From the NCBI GenBank assembly GCA_017410365.1, contig JAFQQY010000007.1:1-64000 (forward strand): DNA of 64,000 nt. Direction: 5' to 3'. The first letter of the stretch is position 1; every line of letters begins with the position of its first letter. The position numbers and the translations under genes are program-made. Below the pieces are notes generated by a model. That model did no database searches, was not told where the DNA came from, and saw nothing but the letters and a program-made list of their open reading frames with translations. Below are positions 51,389 through 59,904 of this stretch, in pieces. The DNA comes from Prevotella sp. GTDB taxonomy: Bacteria > Bacteroidota > Bacteroidia > Bacteroidales > Bacteroidaceae.

Positions 51389-52438
51389 TTATATAATCTT
51401 GTCTATTAATGATGATGTCTTATCGTCTATTGCTTTCCCGATTAATTTTATTGGATTGCTAAAAATCATGTTCCTGATATATTCAATGATTATGCTTATG
51501 CCTATTATTTCACATTGAACGATAAGATAGTACAGTAAAAAAGCATTGTCAGCTCTTAAGCCGATGTATTGAAACTCAAGCAGATCAATCAAGAATATGT
51601 TGAGAATATAAATGGGGAAGGCATATGATGCTGCTTTGATAATCAATCCATTTGCTCCTGTTGATAGTTTTTGTAATTTACTAAAGATACTGAAAATGCA
51701 TAATGCACCAATTATGATAAATAAATTATGGTCTTTTGCCATAAACAAAGGGTCGAATATAAAATAGTTTACACAAAATATCAATGAAATACAGCTTAAA
51801 AATATCATTAAAGAATGTCTTTTTATTATTGATGGCATGCCATAAATGTAAATATATCTACCTATTAAATAAGCAAGAATCATGTTTTCTGTGCATTTTC
51901 CATTTGGAGTGTCCGAAAGGCTATGCATTAGAAACGTGGGTGAGGCTGAATAGAAAAATAATAAAACGACTAAAAGGTATTTAAATTGGTGTCTCGTTAT
52001 ATGCTCAGTGGCTTTGTTTAATAGCGGAGAAAGCATAAACAGGATAGTATACGAAGTTATGAACCACCATGTAGCAGAAGTGATAGGTGTAAGTGCTGTA
52101 TATAGGTTTTTGATGAACTCCTTGTCTAATATGCTTGTAGGTGGTAAGTTAAGCGTATTATATGTAAATATGGCAAGCGAATAGAAAAGAACAATAGCCC
52201 ATAGGGTGAATAGTTTTGATAATCGGAATCTTATGCCGAAATAGCCAGATATTAATATGAATATTGTAACGCCCATATTACCTATGGCATTTATGGCTAC
52301 GAATGAAACGGAATTAAGAATGTTAGGACTTCCATAAGCACTTCTGATGCCATGCATTAAAGAAATTAGCAGAATGGCAATAATCCTTAACAATTCATAG
52401 TTGGTTTGGCGCTGTATGGTTTTATTGGATTCTGGCAT
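51389..52438 (-). CDS. Acyltransferase 3 family membrane protein
   Basis: 349 aa with about ten membrane spans and the opening NYELLRIIAILLISLMHGIRSAYG, where the His in the first span corresponds to the catalytic His of this family; GVTIFILISGYFGIRF follows. Members O-acetylate or succinylate surface sugars. Within this locus it likely decorates the repeat unit. It lies 2 bases from both neighbours. Confidence 0.82.
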   Translation of the reverse strand: MPESNKTIQRQTNYELLRIIAILLISLMHGIRSAYGSPNILNSVSFVAINAIGNMGVTIFILISGYFGIRFRLSKLFTLWAIVLFYSLAIFTYNTLNLPPTSILDKEFIKNLYTALTPITSATWWFITSYTILFMLSPLLNKATEHITRHQFKYLLVVLLFFYSASPTFLMHSLSDTPNGKCTENMILAYLIGRYIYIYGMPSIIKRHSLMIFLSCISLIFCVNYFIFDPLFMAKDHNLFIIIGALCIFSIFSKLQKLSTGANGLIIKAASYAFPIYILNIFLIDLLEFQYIGLRADNAFLLYYLIVQCEIIGISIIIEYIRNMIFSNPIKLIGKAIDDKTSSLIDKII

Positions 52439-52440
52439 AT

Positions 52441-53988
52441 TTATTTTCTCAATTTTAGTTTATTATATATCGCAGGTTTTCTAGCTATGAAATATTTCAT
52501 GCCATCAGTAAAATAGAACATACAAAGGAAATATAGCAATACCAGCGGGGCATATATTATAAGGCCATAAATGACTAAAGACAGGAAACTGTCGACAGAA
52601 GGCATTATGACAAGTTCTTTTAATAACAAAGATATGCCAAGGAAAACAATGAAAATGGCATAATAGCGTGTCATGCCTTTCCAATAGCCCTTGACACTTT
52701 GCTTCAATCCCTTGGAAAACAAGAAATACGGCTTCCAGAACATGGCTATAAAAAATACACTTACTATCTTGCCAATCAAAATACCGGATATGCCCAGGTG
52801 GGGGGCCAAGGCAAGAGTAACACCAAGATTAAGAAAGAGTTCTGTCCACGTGGCCCATACATCAGAAAACAATCCTGATGCTCCGATATACATTTCTACA
52901 ACGCCTCTGGAAAGCATGATGAAAAGATTGAACAAAAGCAAGTAGACAATGAAATCGGAAAGCAGATACTCGTTGCCAAGCCAGCATATCATGAAAGGTT
53001 GTATGAACATAAGCAAGGAATATATGACTATGCCGACAATGATGAATCGTATGGCCGTCAACTCCCAAAAGACTTTCATCGTGTTCTTCTCATTGCCTTC
53101 TGCTATCAGATTTCCAATGCCAGCATTCATGCCGTTAGACAAGATATTTACGAGATAGTTGATTTTGTTTATGATAATCATGTAGCTGTCGTAATATGCA
53201 ACCATCTTGAGCGAAACGAATGCGAATATCAAAATCTGGTCGCTACGGTAAAGTACAAAATCCTTTACTTTCTGTATGAATATCTGGCGTGTCTTTCTTA
53301 GTACCTCAGGGTATTCCTTAAGCAGTTTCTTGCCCTGCTTGAGGTCTATTTTCAACCATGGATATACTTTCGCTATACGCCAGTTGAAAACAACGCATCC
53401 GATAACGGTAAATATCAATCCGACCAGAACCCACAAATACAGATTCTGGTAATACCATGCAAGCAATATCTGAACGATGCTTTGCACGATGGCTATCGTT
53501 TGGAAATAGGCATTAACAACGTATTGTTTCTGATTGGCAGATACAAGCAGCTGACGGTAGTTGATGACGTAGCCGGCAACGGAAGAGGCCAAGAACGAAT
53601 AGAATGCGAAATAGACAATGAAAAGTCCCATCGACGACTCGTTGAACATGAGCGGGAAGAAGAGGCTTACGACTATTCCTCCAACGCCAATCAGTATACC
53701 TATCTGACGATATAGATAGGCGAGCATGGACATTATTTCGTTAATCTTCTGGTGATTATCCTCTTGAAGGGGTTTGTATAGGAAATAGGTGATGCTGGTA
53801 CCTATACCTAGTTCTGCAACATTCAGGAAACTGAGTATATTGCTTAGAGCTCCCGTAAGTCCTATAAATTCAGCACCAAGACAATCTAAGAATATCTTTC
53901 GTGAATAGAAGGCGAGAAACAGAGATATGAAGTAGAAAAACATTCCTACTTTGATATTCATAATGCTTCTATGTACTCTGTTGCTCAT
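52441..53988 (-). CDS. Polysaccharide flippase (Wzx-like, MOP superfamily)
   Basis: 515 aa, 12-14 membrane segments, starting RSIMNIKVGMFFYFISLFLAF, with SRKIFLDCLGAEFIGLTGALSNILSFLNVAELGIG typical of the lipopolysaccharide flippase group in Bacteroidota (residues about 29-63). It should move lipid-linked repeat units across the inner membrane. Its ATG overlaps the stop of the GT4 gene by one base. Confidence 0.88.
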   Translation of the reverse strand: MSNRVHRSIMNIKVGMFFYFISLFLAFYSRKIFLDCLGAEFIGLTGALSNILSFLNVAELGIGTSITYFLYKPLQEDNHQKINEIMSMLAYLYRQIGILIGVGGIVVSLFFPLMFNESSMGLFIVYFAFYSFLASSVAGYVINYRQLLVSANQKQYVVNAYFQTIAIVQSIVQILLAWYYQNLYLWVLVGLIFTVIGCVVFNWRIAKVYPWLKIDLKQGKKLLKEYPEVLRKTRQIFIQKVKDFVLYRSDQILIFAFVSLKMVAYYDSYMIIINKINYLVNILSNGMNAGIGNLIAEGNEKNTMKVFWELTAIRFIIVGIVIYSLLMFIQPFMICWLGNEYLLSDFIVYLLLFNLFIMLSRGVVEMYIGASGLFSDVWATWTELFLNLGVTLALAPHLGISGILIGKIVSVFFIAMFWKPYFLFSKGLKQSVKGYWKGMTRYYAIFIVFLGISLLLKELVIMPSVDSFLSLVIYGLIIYAPLVLLYFLCMFYFTDGMKYFIARKPAIYNKLKLRK

Positions 53989-55160
53989 TATTCTAGTGCT
54001 TTGAAGAAGTTCTTTGCATATTCAAACTTGTCAAATCTACTGACACTTGCTCTTGCCGCAATGCTCATTTCGTTTCTAAGCGTAGCGTCGTTGTACAATT
54101 CCAAAATGGATGCGGCAAGTGATTGTGCACAATTGTCGTCTACGTCAATTGTTCTGGCATAATCGCTGCTGATGATTTCAGGAATACCGCCCTTGTTTGT
54201 CGTTATAAGCGGAAGTCCGGCAGCAAGTGCCTCAATGCACGTCAAACCAAAGGGTTCATCCCATATAGAGGGAACTACGGCAATGTCGGCAATGTGCAGA
54301 TACGACGGAACAATGTCGTAGTTAACATATCCGGTGAATATTATGTTTTGTTCTATCGGTTTGGCTAATTCATTGAGCAAATCAAGGAATTTGCTTTTGC
54401 CGGTATTGTTTCCGAGGAAAGAAGAACCAACTACTAACAGCTTTATATTTTTGTTGTCTTTCAACTTAAGCATAGCCTCAATGAGTTGTTTGATTCCCTT
54501 TTCTGGTACTAAACGACCACTGAAGATGACAATAAAATCGTTTTCAGAAAGGCCTATCGTTGCTCTGTTGATCTTTATGTCACGTGATTGGAAGCGTTTT
54601 GTATCTATACCGTTATAAACGGTAAGAGCCTTGTTCACTCCAGGGGTTATAGCGTTTGTCCTGTTGCTGATATAATCAGAAACACATATAATACGTTCTG
54701 CTGCATCGTATAGTTCATTGCTCAGTCGGCTGGTCGTGTTTAGATGATCGTTATGCAGATGGTAAACGATTCTTTGTCTTTCTTTAAAATGGAGCGCAAA
54801 AGCAGGGCGGTTCTCCATTATTATCAAGTCAAATTTCTCTTTTCTTATTAACTTGGCCGCCTTTTTTATGAAATATTCTATATGCTGGTCGTAATATCCT
54901 TTGTTTGTGAGGAAAAACTCAGCCAACTTTTTAATGACCTTTGTAAAAAAGCTGTCTGAATTTATATAAACATAATGATTAACATCAGAACCGAGGGCTG
55001 GGTGCTTTCTCGCTTTGGCGTTGTCAATGCTATAGACGGTTATATCGTGTAGCTTGTATTTGTTGTTGTATTCCAGATAGAAGTCAATAAGATTCTCAAC
55101 GGCTCCTCCTTGAACAGCCGGAACTGGTAGTATGCCAGAAGTGAGAATCGCAATTTTCAT
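53988..55160 (-). CDS. Family 4 glycosyltransferase
   Basis: 390 aa, GT-B fold. N-terminal GILPVPAVQGGAVENLI, middle VIFSGRLVPEKGIKQLIEA and C-terminal VPSIWDEPFGLTCIEALAAGLPLI, which contains the E-x7-E donor-binding motif. A retaining enzyme by family. Coupled to the neighbours by overlaps of 4 bases upstream and 1 base downstream. Sugar unknown. Confidence 0.9.
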   Translation of the reverse strand: MKIAILTSGILPVPAVQGGAVENLIDFYLEYNNKYKLHDITVYSIDNAKARKHPALGSDVNHYVYINSDSFFTKVIKKLAEFFLTNKGYYDQHIEYFIKKAAKLIRKEKFDLIIMENRPAFALHFKERQRIVYHLHNDHLNTTSRLSNELYDAAERIICVSDYISNRTNAITPGVNKALTVYNGIDTKRFQSRDIKINRATIGLSENDFIVIFSGRLVPEKGIKQLIEAMLKLKDNKNIKLLVVGSSFLGNNTGKSKFLDLLNELAKPIEQNIIFTGYVNYDIVPSYLHIADIAVVPSIWDEPFGLTCIEALAAGLPLITTNKGGIPEIISSDYARTIDVDDNCAQSLAASILELYNDATLRNEMSIAARASVSRFDKFEYAKNFFKALE

Positions 55161-56335
55161 TTGTCGTGAGTAGTATGTATGAAATCTTTATTGCTTGTAT
55201 CTATGCGGAGTATATTGCAGCACATTTTCCATATAAGTCTTGGAAGGAACTTGATACTTTTAACTATGCTCTTTGTCCTAAGCTTCGATGGCGTGGCTAT
55301 AAGAATGGCAATGCTAATGCTAAAGAACAAACACCACCATTTTATACTCGCAACAGGATTGATTATCAGCGTAATGACAGACAGCAGTAGGGTTAAGGCT
55401 ATAAGAATAGAACGTGGTATCAGGGCTTGCTGTATGGTCTTGTCTATATAATCAACGTTGTGTTTCCTGATAGCTTTTGGAATGTATGGCAACATGCTGG
55501 AAAGGCTTTGCAACTGGGCGGTCATCCAACGTAGGCGCTGACGCTGGAAATTGTCTTGGTTGCTGACCTTTTCATCATATACGTATATAAATTCTTCGTA
55601 TTTGATATATTTTCCTTGTCTTAGAAGCAATGCTTCTAGTTCACGGTCTTCGCCAGCTGTTGTCAATAGGTTGACATTGTCGGCAAACCAATTATATTTT
55701 ATGCACATGCCTGAACCGATTAATGCTGAAGACAAACCGATGGCATTATGTGCCTTTCTGAATATTGAGTTGTTTATCTCTTCGCTTACACCATCTAATA
55801 CGGCTATTTCATTATCTTTGTTCTTGGCGCATCTATGGCATTGTATCGCAGTATATTTTTTTTCTGATAACTTATTGTTCAGTTGAGTAAGGAAATTGTT
55901 TTCAACAACGTTGTCAGCATCAAGAATTACAACATAATCATAGTCAGAACCAATGTTTGCTATTGCATATTGCAATGCTTTGGCTTTTGAACTCTTGTCA
56001 AAGTGCGGAACGAGCACTTTTATAGGCAAATCCCTGAGAACCGCGATGGTATCGTCTTGCATGTGGTCGGCAATAACGGCTACGTCATAGCAATCTCTTG
56101 GGTAGTCTTGCTCTACAAATTTGTTTAATGAATTGATGATGATGCGGTCTTCTTTATATGCTGGAAATAAAACAAGAAATCTTGTACGTCTTGATTCTTT
56201 ATTAATATTTTTGCTTGAACTTTTTGTGGGAAATAAGGATATTATGGCAAATAAACTAACATAAAAAACAGAACCTGCTACAAATAACCATAGCAGAAAA
56301 TCTATCAAATGTATTATAGTTAGTAATATATCCAT
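55157..56335 (-). CDS. Membrane-bound family 2 glycosyltransferase (copy A)
   Basis: 392 aa. One N-terminal span (about 8-32), a GT-A domain with LFPAYKED, VVILDADNVVE (DxD), TTAGEDRELE (the TED-like catalytic base) and QRQRLRW (the QxxRW motif), then three or so C-terminal spans. This is the layout of processive synthases (cellulose or hyaluronan type) though such enzymes can also add single sugars. It resembles the next gene throughout, so the two arose by duplication. Confidence 0.87.
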   Translation of the reverse strand: MDILLTIIHLIDFLLWLFVAGSVFYVSLFAIISLFPTKSSSKNINKESRRTRFLVLFPAYKEDRIIINSLNKFVEQDYPRDCYDVAVIADHMQDDTIAVLRDLPIKVLVPHFDKSSKAKALQYAIANIGSDYDYVVILDADNVVENNFLTQLNNKLSEKKYTAIQCHRCAKNKDNEIAVLDGVSEEINNSIFRKAHNAIGLSSALIGSGMCIKYNWFADNVNLLTTAGEDRELEALLLRQGKYIKYEEFIYVYDEKVSNQDNFQRQRLRWMTAQLQSLSSMLPYIPKAIRKHNVDYIDKTIQQALIPRSILIALTLLLSVITLIINPVASIKWWCLFFSISIAILIATPSKLRTKSIVKSIKFLPRLIWKMCCNILRIDTSNKDFIHTTHDK

Positions 56336-56356
56336 ATATGTTTGTTCTATTATGCC

Positions 56357-57499
56357 TTATTTTGATTTTTTTGTCAATCTGCTGATGATAGATGAGAATA
56401 CTACTTTCGGTATGCTATAAAATGTCTTATTCCAGTTCTTGTCTACCAGATAATCAGGTGTGGCCATTGCAAATACAAATAATATAAATGCAAACAGCAA
56501 CCACCACTTTATGGCAATGCTTAGGTAGATAAAGGGCAGTATGATACTCATAAATGCGATAATGCACACCATGATTGTTCGTGGAACAAGCATCCATTGC
56601 AATATCTTATCCACAAAGTCGTATCTCTTGCTTAATATAGCTGCAGGCAGATACTTGATGTTTGACAAGATGGATTTTAATTGTGTTGCAACCCAACGGC
56701 TACGCTGCTCTTTGAACTCCTGGCTGCCTCTGGTCTTTTCGTCATAGACGAATATATTGTCAAAATAATCTATAAATATTCTTTGACGCATCAAAAGTGA
56801 CTCTATCTCCTTATCCTCTCCGGCCGTCTTGACTTTAGTGATATTATTTGCAAACCATTTATAATCGTATGCGACACCAGAACCGGATATGGCGGCTGAT
56901 ATTCCTAATGTAATATGGCCACGTCTAAATACAGAGTTGTTTATTTCCTCAAATATAGCGTCAAGATGTGCTATTGCGGTATCGCGGTTCTTTGATAGGC
57001 GATGTGCCTGAATTGCCTTTGTGCCTGCTATTTCAAATGCATCGTTCATCTGTTGTAGAAACTCTGGTTCTACCAAACTTCCCGCATCTAATATTATGAC
57101 AACGTCATATATCTTAAATTGCGGCAGATTGTTTATAGCTAATTGCAGTGAACGGGCTTTAGAACTATTCTTAAAATTTGGTGTGAGAAGGGTTATCGGG
57201 TATTGAGCTAACTTGAAATTGGTAATTTCTTTCTGATGATCTGAAATGACGGTAATATCAAACAGACGTTTTGGGTATGTCTGTCCTAAAATACTCTTTA
57301 CTGTCTCGATAATATTATCATCTTTCTTGTAAGATGGTATTAATATTATGAAACGGTTGAATCGCTTGGCTGATGGAACGGTTTTATGTTGACTGAATAA
57401 TGAGGCAAATGAAAACACCGTGAAATATAAAACCGTAATACTGACTATAATGAATAGTAGTATGTCAATAGTATATAGTATGGTCCATCCGATTTCCAT
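56357..57499 (-). CDS. Membrane-bound family 2 glycosyltransferase (copy B)
   Basis: 380 aa with the same plan as its neighbour: N-terminal span, LIPSYKKDD, VVIILDAGSLVE, KTAGEDKEIE, QRSRW, and C-terminal spans. The DxD position reads DAG instead of DAD, so the metal-binding acidic pair is altered in this copy. Its ATG directly follows the stop of the GT2 gene upstream. The 21-base gap to copy A contains no terminator. Confidence 0.86.
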   Translation of the reverse strand: MEIGWTILYTIDILLFIIVSITVLYFTVFSFASLFSQHKTVPSAKRFNRFIILIPSYKKDDNIIETVKSILGQTYPKRLFDITVISDHQKEITNFKLAQYPITLLTPNFKNSSKARSLQLAINNLPQFKIYDVVIILDAGSLVEPEFLQQMNDAFEIAGTKAIQAHRLSKNRDTAIAHLDAIFEEINNSVFRRGHITLGISAAISGSGVAYDYKWFANNITKVKTAGEDKEIESLLMRQRIFIDYFDNIFVYDEKTRGSQEFKEQRSRWVATQLKSILSNIKYLPAAILSKRYDFVDKILQWMLVPRTIMVCIIAFMSIILPFIYLSIAIKWWLLFAFILFVFAMATPDYLVDKNWNKTFYSIPKVVFSSIISRLTKKSK

Positions 57500-58375
57500 T
57501 TATTTCATCTTTAAAAAGTTAATAATTCCTTTTGTTGTAGCAGCCGCTAGTTTGAAATTACCACTTATTGAATATTTTAATATGTCTCTAAGTGCAACGA
57601 TACCTATTAAATAGCAGTATATAATATATTTAATGTATGTTTTCTCATTACGTCTGGCTAACAAAAGTCTGTTTCTTGTAATATAATATGTCTTTAAAGG
57701 ACTATTTTGACCTGTTGACTTACTTTCTTTATGGTATATAGTGAAAAGGGGCTCATACCATATCTCATAACCGGCACGCCTAAACATGATCGACCAGTCG
57801 TATTCTTCATAATATAGGAAATAGCATTCTGGCATCTTGCCGACTTTTTCAAGAGCTTCTCTTTTTACCAGCATCGCAGCACCATGTGCATATGGAGTAG
57901 GGTGGGGAGTATTATGCTGCCCCATATCCTTTTCTCCAAAACCAATGGATTTATTCCTTAATGTGATTCTCGACAGTTCTGTATAACCGGCAAACTGAAT
58001 AGGATTATCTTCCCAGGCAAATCGTATTTTCGGGCATACCATTCCTATTTTGCTCGATGATTCAAGTCGATTAATCAATACATTGATATTGAAGTCTTTA
58101 ATGATTGTATCATTATTTATGAAAAACAAGTACTTGCCAGTTGCTGCATTAATTCCTAGATTATTGCCACCGGCGAAGCCTAGATTGGTATTGGAGCGAA
58201 TGGCTTTTACATTAGGATATCTTGCTTCTATAAGCAACGCTTCGTTTTTCTCTGATGCATTATCTATAACTATTACCTCTAATGAATCGTCATTTAGTGG
58301 TAACGTATCAATCAATTCACAGGTGTCATTAAAACCATTATAATTGACTGTTATTATAGATATCAATTTGCTCAA
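57500..58375 (-). CDS. Family 2 glycosyltransferase (rhamnosyltransferase-like)
   Basis: 291 aa, soluble GT-A enzyme. ISIITVNYNGFNDT, VIDNASEKNE, NTNLGFAGGNNLGINAATG and FFINNDTII are the usual motifs of the WbbL-like group; YYEEYDWSIMFRRAGYEIWY is the catalytic-base region. The C terminus is mildly hydrophobic. It lies 11 bases after the polymerase gene. Confidence 0.88.
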   Translation of the reverse strand: MSKLISIITVNYNGFNDTCELIDTLPLNDDSLEVIVIDNASEKNEALLIEARYPNVKAIRSNTNLGFAGGNNLGINAATGKYLFFINNDTIIKDFNINVLINRLESSSKIGMVCPKIRFAWEDNPIQFAGYTELSRITLRNKSIGFGEKDMGQHNTPHPTPYAHGAAMLVKREALEKVGKMPECYFLYYEEYDWSIMFRRAGYEIWYEPLFTIYHKESKSTGQNSPLKTYYITRNRLLLARRNEKTYIKYIIYCYLIGIVALRDILKYSISGNFKLAAATTKGIINFLKMK

Positions 58376-58386
58376 GCTTATTTCTC

Positions 58387-59904
58387 CTATGCCTTTTGCT
58401 TTTTCTTATCTTTTAATAGCTTCTTTTGTTCTTGTTCATGAAGTTTTTCTTCTTCATATTTGTCATACTCCTTTTCTATCAATGGTAAAGTGTAAACTAC
58501 GGCGAGTGAACCATAGAATAACAACACATTAGGGAATTGCATCAATATCTGGTTTGCATAACCACCTACTTGAATGGCGGCAAATGCTCCACAGATGCCT
58601 CCTCCAATACCTATCAATGCTTTGTTTTTCAACCTAAACATAACTATCCAGCAGGCGCCAAACAGCATGACAACGGTTGTTATTACAAATATTGTAATGC
58701 CTATAGGGCCAGTGTGTACCCATATAAATACATACTCAGAGTCAGGCGGTATTGTTGATAGTTTTCTGTACTTGTTGTTTGCAGGAACATTTTCATATCC
58801 CATACCGACACCTATACCCCATGGGGCATCCTGAATGTATTTGCTTATCGCCTCTTTATTTATGTCGCGTACATTTAGCGATGCATCGTTCCTATTGAAT
58901 CCCGAACGCATGCGTCTAATCATACTGTTGCCGTTTCCTATATTAGTAAAAGCAAGCAATACTATGAAAACAGCAAAAAGACTTCCAACTGAAAACAGTA
59001 TCTTTACTGACTTGGACAGGACAAGATACACCATCATGCCTCCAATGAAGCAAAATATGGCAGTTCGGGTTCCGGAGGCAAATAGTGCCCAAGTACAACA
59101 TAATGCTGCTATAAGATAAAAAATCCTTTCACGTCGTATCTTGTTTGTCAGCGCTGTTACGTAGAACACAATAGCACTACCAGCCATGTTACAACCAAAA
59201 TTTGCAGCATCACTGAATACTGAGAAATAGCGGATAATACCATTTACTATGTGAGTTCTTCCTGCATATACCAGCCATGATTTCTCTATGTCAGTAAAGC
59301 CTATGTTTTGCTGTTTCCATGCCCAAAAAGCAGCAAATATTGATAATATGGCCCACATCCTGAGAAATGCATTAATTCTTTTTGGATCTGCTATGTAGAT
59401 AGAACAAACAATAAACGCATACATCAGCTGAAAAGCCATGAGTCTTGCCCCTGTGTACCATGCTCCGATATTAAAACCTAATCCGCATGTGTCGTTAAAC
59501 ATTTCAATCGTACAGAATCCGCACCATGCAATAAGTGCAATGAACATGGCATTCGTAAATCGAGACAAACTAAGCTCTTTAATGTCGATAATTGCTATTG
59601 CTATGAGGATTATTTCTAATAACTCATTTGGCAGTGAAGAGGGTATAGGCATATATTGATACCTGTTCAAGAACATTACAAAATAGTTTACAATGAATAA
59701 TGTCCAGAAAGTAAACATTTTGTACTTGAGTGCAATTACAACATAAAGAAGAACTATAGGTATCGCACATACCATGGCTAACCCCGTTATTCCCGTTGTG
59801 GTTAGTTGGTAGATGGCAAGTAAAAACAAGAGAAAGAGTAACAATACTCTTCCTCTGTTTTCATGAGTATATACTTTGAATTTTTCAGTTCCTAATACGC
59901 TCAT
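58387..59904 (-). CDS. O-antigen ligase/polymerase family protein (Wzy-like)
   Basis: 505 aa, about 11-12 membrane segments, a large periplasmic loop around 330-400 that contains DAPWGIGVGMGYENVP and HTGPIG, typical of the Wzy_C/WaaL family, and a highly charged cytoplasmic tail (EKEYDKYEEEKLHEQEQKK and a Lys-rich end). In this setting it most likely polymerises the repeat unit. It shares one base with the Wzc-like gene. Confidence 0.85.
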   Translation of the reverse strand: MSVLGTEKFKVYTHENRGRVLLLFLLFLLAIYQLTTTGITGLAMVCAIPIVLLYVVIALKYKMFTFWTLFIVNYFVMFLNRYQYMPIPSSLPNELLEIILIAIAIIDIKELSLSRFTNAMFIALIAWCGFCTIEMFNDTCGLGFNIGAWYTGARLMAFQLMYAFIVCSIYIADPKRINAFLRMWAILSIFAAFWAWKQQNIGFTDIEKSWLVYAGRTHIVNGIIRYFSVFSDAANFGCNMAGSAIVFYVTALTNKIRRERIFYLIAALCCTWALFASGTRTAIFCFIGGMMVYLVLSKSVKILFSVGSLFAVFIVLLAFTNIGNGNSMIRRMRSGFNRNDASLNVRDINKEAISKYIQDAPWGIGVGMGYENVPANNKYRKLSTIPPDSEYVFIWVHTGPIGITIFVITTVVMLFGACWIVMFRLKNKALIGIGGGICGAFAAIQVGGYANQILMQFPNVLLFYGSLAVVYTLPLIEKEYDKYEEEKLHEQEQKKLLKDKKKQKA

